From NCBI RefSeq assembly GCF_028690125.1, contig NZ_JAQVBV010000010.1:85085-149084 (forward strand): a stretch of DNA of 64,000 bases, written 5' to 3'. The position numbers and the translations under genes were made by a program. Source of the stretch: Bacteroides sp. (GTDB taxonomy: Bacteria; Bacteroidota; Bacteroidia; Bacteroidales; Bacteroidaceae). The notes beneath the pieces were generated by a model. The model was not told the origin of the DNA. It saw nothing but the letters and a program-made list of their open reading frames with translations, and searched no databases. Shown here in pieces: positions 38,270 to 46,909 of this stretch (its first letter is position 1; every line of letters begins with the position of its first letter).

Positions 38270-39658
38270 ATGAAAAAAGTACTTTTTATTATCTATACTT
38301 TTTGCATCCTGCTATCTCCTGCAAACTCACAACAGATTCCGTCATTCAAATCGAATGACGGAGTCGTTTTTCTGGGGAATAGTATAACGGAAGGTGGACA
38401 TTATCATTCTTATATATGGCTGTATTACATGACTCACTTTCCCAATCTGCCTATTCATATCTATAATGGAGGAATTGGAGGGGATTGCGTCAGCCATATG
38501 AATTTTCGTTTCGACTCCGACATCAAAGTCAAAAAGCCGACTTATTTGGTCTGCTCATTTGGCATGAACGACTCCGGATTTGACGGATATAATAAACCTG
38601 ATTCCGAAAAATATGCCACCAAACAGGTAGAACGTACCCGTTCTGATTTTGAATCTTTACAGCAGCAAATACTCGCAGACAAAACTATAAAAAATGTAGT
38701 CCTTCTAGGTTCACCTCCTTATGACGAGAATGTGAAGCTAGAAGGAGTAGAACCACTCTGTGCGAAAAATGAAACAATTAAAAAGATTATCGGTATGCAG
38801 ACAGACGCTGCCCACAAAAATAAATGGGGATTTGTCGATTTTAACTCTGTTATCTGCGATATCAATGACCGGATTCAGAAATCAGATTCTACTGCAACAT
38901 TCTGTGGTGGAGACAGAATTCATCCTGACAAGAATGGGCATATGGTAATGGCCTATCTATTTTTGAAAGCACAAGGGCTTTCCGGAAAAGAAGTTGCTTA
39001 TTTCCATATAAATGCAAACAGCAGAAAAGCATTAGAAGTGCGTAATTGCCGTATTTCTCACCTTAAACGGGAAAATGAAGTGTTTTCTTTCAATTATTTG
39101 TCTCGTTCGCTTCCATTCCCTATTGATACTATTCCACGCTGGGGTACTAAAGGTACGGCCCGCGACGCTATCAAGCAGATTCCATTCATGGAAGAAATGA
39201 ATCAGGAAATAATGAAAGTTAGTGGATTGCAGGGACTTTTTCGGGTAAGTATAGACGATGTAGAAATTGGTAACTGGAGCGGCGATAAGCTGGAAAAGGG
39301 AATTAATTTGGCAGAAATCACTTTTACTCCCCAATATCAACAAAGCCTTTCTATCATGTACCTGAATGAAGAAAGATGTGCTATAGAGAAACGTTTACGT
39401 CAATATATGGCTATGCAATACGTTTTCTTCAAAAACAGAGGATTGCTTTTTGCCGATAATAAGGCTGCTATAGATGCTGCCAAAGCGGAACGTGAAAGTC
39501 ATTATCTTGTGAAATACTTATATGCCAACTATACAGAAGCTATGTTTCCACAAATACGTGAAGCCTGGAAAGCTGAAATGAATCAGTTGATAAAGGAAAT
39601 ATATGAAATTAACAAACCGCTTACACGTCTGATAAAAATAGAAAGGATCGGAAAATGA
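38270..39658 (+). CDS. SGNH/GDSL-family esterase, secreted
   Basis: I start this gene at ATG 38270, where a good signal peptide begins (MKKVLFIIYTFCILLSPANSQ), not at the upstream TTG. The protein has 462 residues. SGNH motifs: nucleophile Ser in FLGNSITEGGHY (about 38-49), the Gly/Asn blocks GGIGGD and SFGMND, and the Asp-x-x-His of GGDRIHPDKNGH. An alpha-helical C-terminal region of about 200 residues is unusual for a minimal SGNH esterase. It probably removes an O-acyl group from the glycan before GH97 or phosphoesterase action. Its stop overlaps the next ATG by 4 bp. Confidence 0.85.
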   Translation: MKKVLFIIYTFCILLSPANSQQIPSFKSNDGVVFLGNSITEGGHYHSYIWLYYMTHFPNLPIHIYNGGIGGDCVSHMNFRFDSDIKVKKPTYLVCSFGMNDSGFDGYNKPDSEKYATKQVERTRSDFESLQQQILADKTIKNVVLLGSPPYDENVKLEGVEPLCAKNETIKKIIGMQTDAAHKNKWGFVDFNSVICDINDRIQKSDSTATFCGGDRIHPDKNGHMVMAYLFLKAQGLSGKEVAYFHINANSRKALEVRNCRISHLKRENEVFSFNYLSRSLPFPIDTIPRWGTKGTARDAIKQIPFMEEMNQEIMKVSGLQGLFRVSIDDVEIGNWSGDKLEKGINLAEITFTPQYQQSLSIMYLNEERCAIEKRLRQYMAMQYVFFKNRGLLFADNKAAIDAAKAERESHYLVKYLYANYTEAMFPQIREAWKAEMNQLIKEIYEINKPLTRLIKIERIGK

Positions 39659-41127
39659 AACAGAAACTAGTATTATTTTTATGTGTACTTCAATGGGGAC
39701 TGTTTGTCTCCAATATACAAGCAGCAGTGAATCCTGTCTGTTATTACGGGCAAGTAGCATCTGCAGGTAAAGGCATAGCTAATGTACCTGTGACCGATGG
39801 AATACAAATTGTATTAACCGACAATCAGGGAAAATACTCCATGATAAGTACTTTTGAGGTGGAATATATTTATATCACTCTTCCTGACGGATATGAGGTA
39901 CCAATGAAAGATAAAGTGCCGGCTTTCTTTCAGAAAGTTCCTGCTAAGGTATCAAAAAAAGTACGTATGGATTTTGAATTAATCCGGTCAAAAGAGGATA
40001 ATAAGAAACACATATTGGTGGTATGGGCAGACCCACAAGTTTATTTTGACGAGGAAATGCCGCAAGTGCGTCAGGCTTCACAGGATGTTAAAGATTTATT
40101 GGCAACTAGTTATCCCGAATTACCTGCTTACGGAATGGTGTGCGGAGACATTATTGGCGATATCAATAAAAAGCCCGGCTATTTTTCACCAATAATTGAT
40201 GCGATTTCGGAAACTGAGATTCCATTCTTCTATGTAATCGGAAATCATGATTTAGATTTGAATGTCCGTTCCAACGAATATGCCCGTACTACCTATAAAT
40301 CTTATTTTGGCCCCACCTATTATTCATTCAACAGAGGAAATGTGCATTACGTTGTATTAGATGATATTTTCTTTCTTGCAAAAAGTTATCTATACGTAGG
40401 TTATCTGACCGAACAACAACTTCAATGGCTGGAACAAGACTTGAAGCAAGTAGCTCCGGGAAGTACGGTTGTAGTAGCTACACATATCCCGACCTATTCA
40501 AGAGAAGCTCGCAATAAAGAATGGGGCAAAGAATCGACCATGAAAGTAATGAATAACCGTTCCGCTCTTTACGAATTGCTTCAACCGTATAATGCACATA
40601 TCATGTCGGGACACGAACACTACAATGAGAATTATGTGCTGGCAGACAATCTTTACGAACATGTACACGCTCCGTTATCCACATTGTTCTGGCAAGCACC
40701 TTGGGCTTGCGATGGAACTCCCGGAGGATATGCCGTCTATGAATTTGATGGTGGTGAAGTAATCTGGTATTATAAGAGTGTAGGAAAAGACAGAAGCTAT
40801 CAGTTTGAACTTTATCCGGTAGGTGTCAGTCGTGATAAAAAAGACGCAATCGTAGCGAATGTCTGGAACTACGATTCAACCTGGAAAGTTAAGTGGTATG
40901 AAAATGGTATTGACAGAGGAGAAATGACCCGTTATTCCGGATATGATCCTGCAATTTATAATTACTGTGAGAAAAACAGTTCTACTTTCAAACATAAATA
41001 TCTAGGAGCCGGTATTACTGAACACCTGTTCTATGCAGTTCCGCAAATAGAAAATTCCAATATTAAAGTAGAAGTAACTGATCATTGCGGGAAGATTTAT
41101 ACCCGTGAAATGAAACAATCTAAGTAA
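39655..41127 (+). CDS. Calcineurin-like metallophosphoesterase with N- and C-terminal accessory domains (copy 1)
   Basis: This 490-residue secreted protein (signal to about residue 23) has a carboxypeptidase-regulatory-like N-terminal domain (about 26-110). The metallophosphoesterase core shows ADPQ (125-128), CGDIIGD (163-169), IGNHDLD (195-201), ATHIP and MSGHEHYN. A C-terminal beta domain follows. This matches the MetallophosN-Metallophos-MetallophosC architecture. The first metal motif has Gln where many family members have His, as in copy 2. It would cleave a phosphomonoester or phosphodiester on an extracytoplasmic substrate. Having two such genes in a SusCD locus suggests a phosphate-bearing glycan. 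Confidence 0.87.
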   Translation: MKQKLVLFLCVLQWGLFVSNIQAAVNPVCYYGQVASAGKGIANVPVTDGIQIVLTDNQGKYSMISTFEVEYIYITLPDGYEVPMKDKVPAFFQKVPAKVSKKVRMDFELIRSKEDNKKHILVVWADPQVYFDEEMPQVRQASQDVKDLLATSYPELPAYGMVCGDIIGDINKKPGYFSPIIDAISETEIPFFYVIGNHDLDLNVRSNEYARTTYKSYFGPTYYSFNRGNVHYVVLDDIFFLAKSYLYVGYLTEQQLQWLEQDLKQVAPGSTVVVATHIPTYSREARNKEWGKESTMKVMNNRSALYELLQPYNAHIMSGHEHYNENYVLADNLYEHVHAPLSTLFWQAPWACDGTPGGYAVYEFDGGEVIWYYKSVGKDRSYQFELYPVGVSRDKKDAIVANVWNYDSTWKVKWYENGIDRGEMTRYSGYDPAIYNYCEKNSSTFKHKYLGAGITEHLFYAVPQIENSNIKVEVTDHCGKIYTREMKQSK

Positions 41128-41171
41128 ATAAATGGATCTGAATATTTTAAAAACCTATTAAAATATATATC

Positions 41172-42623
41172 ATGAAAATGAATAGATTACAAATCTTTTT
41201 CATATTTTTAATTGGTATCTTCCTGGTATTCAATGTCCAGGGAGCCAATCCGGTCAAAATCCTCAAAGGTAAAGTAACTTGCGAGGGTAAAGGAATACAG
41301 GGAGTAATGGTCACCGACGGATATCGTTGTGTACAAACAGATGCTTCCGGGAAATATAGTATCCCGACTTTAGGAGAAAGCCGTTTTGTATATATATGCA
41401 CACCGTCCGGCTATCTGACTGATAGAGAGGGCACGGTTCCTTCTTTTTATATTCCGGTAGATTACTCTAAAAAGCAGAACTATAATTTTGATTTAAATAA
41501 GAATCCTAAGGATGACACTTCTCATGTTTTTATAGTTCAGGCTGATATACAAGTGACTGCAAAAGAGGAATTGAAAATTTATCAGAATGTGGCGGACGAT
41601 TGTAAACAACTTATTTCGTCTTATGCCCTCACCGATGTTTTCGGAATTGATTGCGGAGATATTGTCGGAGATCGTCCTGCTTTGTATCCTGATTATCTGG
41701 AACGGGTAAAGCAGTTGGATATCCCCATTTACCGGACAATGGGCAATCATGACATGAACTATGACGGACGCACCCATGAAACGTCTTGTAAAACATTTGA
41801 AGAACATTTTGGTCCTTCTTACTATTCATTCAATAAAGGAAATGCTCATTACGTGGTAGTAGACAATAACTTCTTTATCGGACGTGATTATTTCTACATG
41901 GGCTATCTGGATGAAAAAACATTTTCTTGGCTTGAACAAGACTTATCTTTTGTACCCGAAGGTTCACTTGTTTTCTTTATCATGCACATACCTTCCCGTC
42001 AGACAGAAAAACAAGAAGCATTTTTGTATAATTATGCCATGATCGGTGATCAGATGGTGAATGCCGGAGCACTTCATGAAATGTTGAAACCCTATAAGGC
42101 TCATCTCATCACCGGACATACTCATTATAATCTAAATGTGATATTCAACGACAATTTGATGGAGCACAATACAGCAGCTGTCTGTGGTACCTGGTGGAAA
42201 GCTGATATTTGTCTGGATGGAACTCCGCGTGGATATGGCGTGTATGAAGTAGATGGAAAGGATGTGAAGTGGTATTATAAAAGTTCCGGTTTCCCTAAAG
42301 AACATCAATTCCGTACTTATCCGGCAGGGTCGTCCAAAGAATATCCTTCAGATATAATAGCAAATGTATGGAATTGGGATAAGCTATGGAAAGTAGAATG
42401 GCTGGAAGACGGTAAACTTACGGGAAATATGACTAAATATACAGGTTTGGATCCATATGCCTCAGTTGTATGCGCCGATAAAGAAAAGATGGTTTACACT
42501 TGGATTGCCCCAAAAGCCACTCAACATCTGTTTCGTGCCACTCCTCAGAATAAGAATGCCCGGATTGAGATTAAAGTAACCGATCGTTTCGGCAAAGAGT
42601 ATATACAAACTGTTTCAAAATAA
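41172..42623 (+). CDS. Calcineurin-like metallophosphoesterase (copy 2)
   Basis: This 483-residue paralogue of the preceding protein has the same three-part layout and a signal peptide ending near VQGAN. Motifs: ADIQ, CGDIVGD, MGNHDMNYDG, IMHIPS and ITGHTHYN. The residues around the metal sites differ modestly from copy 1 (NHDMNYDG against NHDLDLNV), so the two may prefer different phosphate positions or mono- versus diesters. It lies 44 bp after copy 1 and 2 bp before the acyltransferase gene. Confidence 0.87.
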   Translation: MKMNRLQIFFIFLIGIFLVFNVQGANPVKILKGKVTCEGKGIQGVMVTDGYRCVQTDASGKYSIPTLGESRFVYICTPSGYLTDREGTVPSFYIPVDYSKKQNYNFDLNKNPKDDTSHVFIVQADIQVTAKEELKIYQNVADDCKQLISSYALTDVFGIDCGDIVGDRPALYPDYLERVKQLDIPIYRTMGNHDMNYDGRTHETSCKTFEEHFGPSYYSFNKGNAHYVVVDNNFFIGRDYFYMGYLDEKTFSWLEQDLSFVPEGSLVFFIMHIPSRQTEKQEAFLYNYAMIGDQMVNAGALHEMLKPYKAHLITGHTHYNLNVIFNDNLMEHNTAAVCGTWWKADICLDGTPRGYGVYEVDGKDVKWYYKSSGFPKEHQFRTYPAGSSKEYPSDIIANVWNWDKLWKVEWLEDGKLTGNMTKYTGLDPYASVVCADKEKMVYTWIAPKATQHLFRATPQNKNARIEIKVTDRFGKEYIQTVSK

Positions 42624-42625
42624 AG

Positions 42626-44026
42626 ATGGAAAAACGAGCCTATGCTTTAGATGCTCTCCGGGGATATGCTATTATCACAATGGTACTTTCGGCAACTGTG
42701 GCATGGAATACTTTACCCGGATGGATGTACCACGCTCAAACTCCTCCGCCCGAAAGAGCATTTGACGCAAGTTTGACAGGAATTACATGGGTGGATCTTG
42801 TTTTCCCCTTCTTTCTGTTTGCAATGGGAGCTGCCTTCCCTTTTTCAATAGGAAAAAGAATAGAGAAAGGAGTTTTCAAAGTACAATTAGTATATGAAGC
42901 CATCAAACGAGGAGTTCAGCTAACTTTCTTTGCCATTTTTATTCAGCATTTTTATCCACATATTTTAAGTGATCCTCAAGATATGCGTTCCTGGCTGTTG
43001 GCGATACTTTGCTTTGCCGTGTTGTTTCCAATGTTTATCCGTATTCCTCTTAAAATACCTGCATGGGCACATCTTTGTATTAAAATAACAGCTTATGGAA
43101 TAGCTGTAATCATGATGGTGACTACCCGCTATGCACACGAAAGAGTCTTCGATGTGGGATTCAGCAATATTATCATATTATTACTGGCGAATATGGCTGT
43201 ATTCGGTTCTATAATTTATATTTTTACGATACATCATCGGTGGATCAGGATCAGTGTAATCCCCATTCTGATGGCTATATTATTGAGCAGTCAGGCCGAA
43301 GGATCCTGGGCACAAGTAGTCTTTAGCTATACTCCACTACCTTGGGCTTACCATTTTGAATATTTGCAATATCTTTTCATTGTAATTCCGGGAAGCATAG
43401 CAGGCGAATATTTAAGGGAGTGGTTAAAGTCCGGTACGGTTTCTACTACAAATTCTGCAAATAATTGGAAAGCTATAGGAATGATTCTTTTGACATTAGC
43501 TTTAATTATTGTAAATTTGGCAGGACTTTACACACATACAACAATTCTGAATCTGATAGTAAATATCATTTTGCTGACAGGTGGATTCTTTTTGTTACGG
43601 AAAGGAACCGGTTTTATGGAACTGTGGAGGAAACTCTTTATAGCCGGAACCTTCCTTATCATACTCGGTCTGTGTTTTGAACCGTTTCAGGGAGGTATAA
43701 AAAAGGATCCGGCTACTTTCAGCTATTTGTTTCTTACTTCCGGTTTAGCTTTTATGGCATTATTGTTACTGAATATAGTATGTGACTATTTTCATTGTGT
43801 AAAAAGTACCCGATTTCTGGTTATGCCCGGACAGAATCCGATGATGGCATACGTGGTAGTTGATCTATTGGTGATGCCCATAGCTAACCTGACAGGAATA
43901 GCTTCGTTACTGGTTTATTTTAATTCCAACGCTTGGATGGGATTCTTGCGGGGAGTGATTCTGACAACGTTAGCAGTAGTAATAACTATGTTCTTTACCA
44001 GAATTAAATGTTTTTGGAGAACTTAA
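42626..44026 (+). CDS. HGSNAT-like/DUF5009 membrane acyltransferase
   Basis: This 466-residue polytopic protein has about 11 hydrophobic segments. It opens with RAYALDALRGYAIITMV and has TWVDLVFPFFLFAMGAAFPFSIGKR, features shared by DUF5009 proteins and heparan-alpha-glucosaminide N-acetyltransferase. That family takes acetyl from cytoplasmic acetyl-CoA and passes it across the membrane to an amino sugar. Here it would re-acetylate a glucosamine in the periplasm. It follows the phosphoesterase gene by 2 bp and is followed by two further esterase genes. A role in acetyl turnover on the imported glycan is inferred. It is not related in obvious detail to the DUF418 remnant. Confidence 0.8.
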   Translation: MEKRAYALDALRGYAIITMVLSATVAWNTLPGWMYHAQTPPPERAFDASLTGITWVDLVFPFFLFAMGAAFPFSIGKRIEKGVFKVQLVYEAIKRGVQLTFFAIFIQHFYPHILSDPQDMRSWLLAILCFAVLFPMFIRIPLKIPAWAHLCIKITAYGIAVIMMVTTRYAHERVFDVGFSNIIILLLANMAVFGSIIYIFTIHHRWIRISVIPILMAILLSSQAEGSWAQVVFSYTPLPWAYHFEYLQYLFIVIPGSIAGEYLREWLKSGTVSTTNSANNWKAIGMILLTLALIIVNLAGLYTHTTILNLIVNIILLTGGFFLLRKGTGFMELWRKLFIAGTFLIILGLCFEPFQGGIKKDPATFSYLFLTSGLAFMALLLLNIVCDYFHCVKSTRFLVMPGQNPMMAYVVVDLLVMPIANLTGIASLLVYFNSNAWMGFLRGVILTTLAVVITMFFTRIKCFWRT

Positions 44027-44046
44027 ATTTGTAATACCATATCGAC

Positions 44047-45123
44047 ATGAAGAGAAGAATCTGCATTTTTGCAATGTTATTGATGATGTGCCATGCGTAT
44101 ACTCAGATCGTGTATCATGATGCCGCCCATTTCCCCTTATTAGGTAAAGCTGCCGAAGCAACTGGAACCCGGTACGAACGGTTCCCGGATTCTCTAAAGA
44201 ATATTTCCCGTGCTCCCTTGTGGAGCTTAAGCCGTAATTCTGCCGGAATGGCGATCCGTTTTCGTAGCAACTCAACACAGATTGTGGCTAAATGGGAAAC
44301 TCTTGGCAATAACCACATGAATCACATGACGGATGTGGGCGTAAAAGGACTCGATCTGTATTGCCTGCAAAAAGATGGCAAGTGGCGTTTTGTCAATAGC
44401 GGTCGTCCTACCGGTAAAACAACCCAAGCTACAATTATAGCCAATATGCAACCCGAAGAAAGAGAGTATATGCTCTATCTGCCTCTTTATGACGGACTAG
44501 TTTCGTTATCTATCGGAGTAGATTCGCTTTCAAGTATTACGCAACCCGCTGTAGATTCTCCGGTCCGGACAAAACCCGTTGCTTTTTACGGAACCAGTAT
44601 CTTACAAGGTGGCTGTGCCAATCGACCTGGAATGGCACATACTAATATCATTTCACGAAGACTGAATCGAGAATGTATCAATCTCGGATTTAGTGGAAAT
44701 GCTTTGCTTGATCTGGAAGTGGCGAAGATCATGGCGGAAGTGGACGCCAGTGTTTTTGTGCTGGATTTTGTGCCCAACGCTTCCGTTGAACAGATGCAGG
44801 AACGAATGGAAACATTCTATGAGATTATCCGTAAGAAACATCCCGATACACCTATTGTCTTTATTGAAGACCCAATTTTTACTCATTCCTTATTCGACCA
44901 ACGGATTGCCCGTGAAGTACAGAGGAAGAATCAAACTTTGAATGAGATTTTTACCCTTCTGAAAAAGAAAGGAGAGAAGAATATATATCTGATACATTCT
45001 GATAAGATGTTGGGTGACGACGGGGAAGCGACAGTCGATGGCATTCATTTCACAGATTTGGGAATGATGCGGTATGCGGATTTAGTATGTCCTGTCATTC
45101 AGAAACTTATAAAAAAGAAGTAA
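44047..45123 (+). CDS. GxDLY-SGNH esterase (SsfX3-like), secreted
   Basis: This 358-residue protein has a signal peptide ending near TQI and an N-terminal beta domain with the VGVKGLDLYC motif characteristic of the GxDLY domain. The SGNH hydrolase domain starts at PVAFYGTSILQGG (Ser in GTSI), with NLGFSGNA, VLDFVPNAS and DGIHFTD (Asp/His pair). This is the SGNH_hydro N-terminal plus GDSL_3 arrangement of SsfX3-like acyl esterases. It likely releases an acyl group from the glycan. The downstream CE2-like frame overlaps its 3' end if the longer start is used. Confidence 0.87.
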   Translation: MKRRICIFAMLLMMCHAYTQIVYHDAAHFPLLGKAAEATGTRYERFPDSLKNISRAPLWSLSRNSAGMAIRFRSNSTQIVAKWETLGNNHMNHMTDVGVKGLDLYCLQKDGKWRFVNSGRPTGKTTQATIIANMQPEEREYMLYLPLYDGLVSLSIGVDSLSSITQPAVDSPVRTKPVAFYGTSILQGGCANRPGMAHTNIISRRLNRECINLGFSGNALLDLEVAKIMAEVDASVFVLDFVPNASVEQMQERMETFYEIIRKKHPDTPIVFIEDPIFTHSLFDQRIAREVQRKNQTLNEIFTLLKKKGEKNIYLIHSDKMLGDDGEATVDGIHFTDLGMMRYADLVCPVIQKLIKKK

Positions 45124-45128
45124 GCTCA

Positions 45129-46226
45129 ATGAGGAAAGTAATTTTTGCTGTTTTATCAGTTGCTTTTTGTATGCTCCAGGAAATGAGTGCACAAAGCAAA
45201 GTTTATCTGAAAGGAAATGACTCAAACGTCTCATACATCGGTCGTACGGAAATACAAGGAGACGGGTCTGTGTCATTTGACTGGACCGGAACTTATTTCC
45301 GTACCAAACTTTCGGGAGGGGAATTGTCTATCCGTCTTTCAGATACAGGGATCAATTACTATAATGTATTTGTGGATAGCCTTTTGCATCAGGTAGTAAA
45401 AGTATCCGGTAAAGATACATTGGTCAATTTTATATCCGGTATTGATAAGGGATTTCACCGTATTCTCATTCAGAAACGTACGGAAGGCGAATGGGGGCAA
45501 ACGACTATTCACCAGTTTGTATTGCCTCAGGGAGGTCAGTTGAAGAGAGAAATGAATATTCCGCTCAGGCATATCGAGTTTATAGGTAACTCTCTGACTT
45601 GTGGCTTCGGAACGGAAGGTAAGGACCGCAGTGAGCCTTATAAAGCGGAAACAGAAAATTGTAATTTGTCTTACGCTGCTATTATATCCCGTTATTTTAA
45701 TGCGGATTATACTTTCATTGCACATTCGGGGAGAGGAGTCGTGCGAAATTATGGAGATTCTGTGAGAGTATCGGCAGTAACAATGAAAGATCGAATGCTG
45801 AATACTTTTGATATTAACTTAGAGAAGAAGTGGGATTTTAAAGTATATAAGCCGGACTTGGTTGTTATTAATTTAGGAAGCAATGACTTTTCCACGGATC
45901 TGTATCCGTTGGAGGAAGAGTTTATTCGTGCGTATAAGTTATTAATCAGTAGATTACGGGATAATTATGGTGCTGTCCCGATTCTTTGTATCAGTCCTGC
46001 CATAGCGCAAAGGCAGATTATGGGATATATGGAACATTTGCGTCAGGATTTGAATGATCCGCATGTATATTTGTTTGTTTTTCCGGAAGGACTTTATAAT
46101 AGTACGACTGATTTAGGTGCTGTGTGGCATCCTAATTACAAGGGTCAAACGAAAATGGCAATGTCATTGATACCGTATATCTCTACGATTATGGACTGGC
46201 CGTTAAAGGACTTATTTACAAAATAG
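45129..46226 (+). CDS. CE2-type SGNH carbohydrate esterase, secreted
   Basis: I choose ATG 45129, which starts a normal signal peptide (MRKVIFAVLSVAFCMLQEMSA), over the ATG at 45087 inside the previous gene. The 365-residue protein has an N-terminal jelly-roll (about 25-130) and an SGNH domain with Ser in EFIGNSLTCGFG, HSGRGVVRNYGD, INLGSNDFS and the HPNYKGQ His. This two-domain order is that of carbohydrate esterase family 2, which deacetylates sugars, often at O-6. It ends the plus-strand operon. Confidence 0.87.
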   Translation: MRKVIFAVLSVAFCMLQEMSAQSKVYLKGNDSNVSYIGRTEIQGDGSVSFDWTGTYFRTKLSGGELSIRLSDTGINYYNVFVDSLLHQVVKVSGKDTLVNFISGIDKGFHRILIQKRTEGEWGQTTIHQFVLPQGGQLKREMNIPLRHIEFIGNSLTCGFGTEGKDRSEPYKAETENCNLSYAAIISRYFNADYTFIAHSGRGVVRNYGDSVRVSAVTMKDRMLNTFDINLEKKWDFKVYKPDLVVINLGSNDFSTDLYPLEEEFIRAYKLLISRLRDNYGAVPILCISPAIAQRQIMGYMEHLRQDLNDPHVYLFVFPEGLYNSTTDLGAVWHPNYKGQTKMAMSLIPYISTIMDWPLKDLFTK

Positions 46227-46490
46227 AGTCTAAAAAATGGATTCAAAAGATGTATTAAAGTCACTCAAATGAAGTACTGGAGTTATCCGAATGATGTATT
46301 AGAGTTACTTGGAAGATGTACAAGGATTAGGCAAGCCAAGTACAAGAATTAGATAGATCTAGTACAAGTATCACTTAAAAGATGTACTTGAAAAACGGCA
46401 GTTGATTGGATAAAATCATACGGTTATGTTGTAACAACTATACGGTTAAGTTGTAGTAATTGTACGGTTATTTTTTATAGAATGACCGTA
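46227..46490. repeat. Degenerate 22-bp periodic repeat array after the plus-strand operon
   Basis: Starting at 46249, successive 22-bp blocks align without gaps: 46249, 46271, 46293, 46315, 46337, 46359, 46381, 46403, 46425, 46447 and 46469. The first seven share the GATGTACnnG theme (GTAC or GTAT at positions 4-7). The last three share GTTGTA and a TACGGT end. The 22 bases at 46227-46248 fit weakly. There is no coding potential, as the period is not a multiple of three. Confidence 0.75.
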
Positions 46491-46593
46491 CAGCTTCAGT
46501 AAAAGAAGCGGTTAGTTTGTCTAAAATCTATGGGAAGTTTGTTTTTGTTTATTCCAATGTTTTTTTCAATCATTGGGATATTTGAAAACAAAC
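46462..46593. terminator. Hairpins in the convergent gap, possible bidirectional terminator
   Basis: A 7-bp stem GTACGGT pairs 46462-46468 with 46485-46491. A longer bulged hairpin combines GTTTGTTTT (46537-46545) with AAAACAAAC (46585-46593) and CCAATG (46554-46559) with CATTGG (46571-46576), with T and A runs on either side. It lies between two converging operons, where a bidirectional terminator is expected. Confidence 0.55.
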
Positions 46594-46678
46594 ATTAGCG
46601 TCTTTTTCCCTAATAACCCTGGTTAATTTCATAATTGAAAATCATTTTGAGTCATTGTCATATTTTTCTATATCTCGC

Positions 46679-46791
46679 TATCATTCAGAATGATAAAATG
46701 CGTCATCTTTTTTAAGACCATTTTCCTTTGGTAAGTGTCTCCACGCTTACCAAAAAATTATATTCGAAAGTCATATAAAAAAGATGACGCA
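46679..46791. repeat. Nested palindromic element in the convergent gap
   Basis: An outer perfect 15-bp inverted repeat (TGCGTCATCTTTTTT, 46699-46713, with 46777-46791) encloses an inner 9-bp one (TTTGGTAAG, 46727-46735, with 46746-46754). A separate near-palindrome TATCATTC-A-GAATGATA lies just outside at 46679-46695. No protein is encoded. It could be terminator/REP-like or a small transposon relic. The remaining stretch to 46909 shows nothing else I can name. Confidence 0.65.
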
Positions 46792-46909
46792 ATGCAATGT
46801 GTTATATTTTAGAGGTTTATGCAAAAATATGACGATGACTAAAAATGGTTTTCAATTGCTAAAAGCACATGAAAACACTCTAAATATTGGAAAACACAGC
46901 CAAAACAAT

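Noticed and set aside
45087..45128. Extended N-terminus of the CE2-like esterase from ATG 45087
   Set aside because: The extension hides the signal peptide that starts at ATG 45129 and overlaps the previous gene.
46249..46490. CRISPR array
   Set aside because: The 22-bp blocks are contiguous with no unique spacers, and no cas genes are present.
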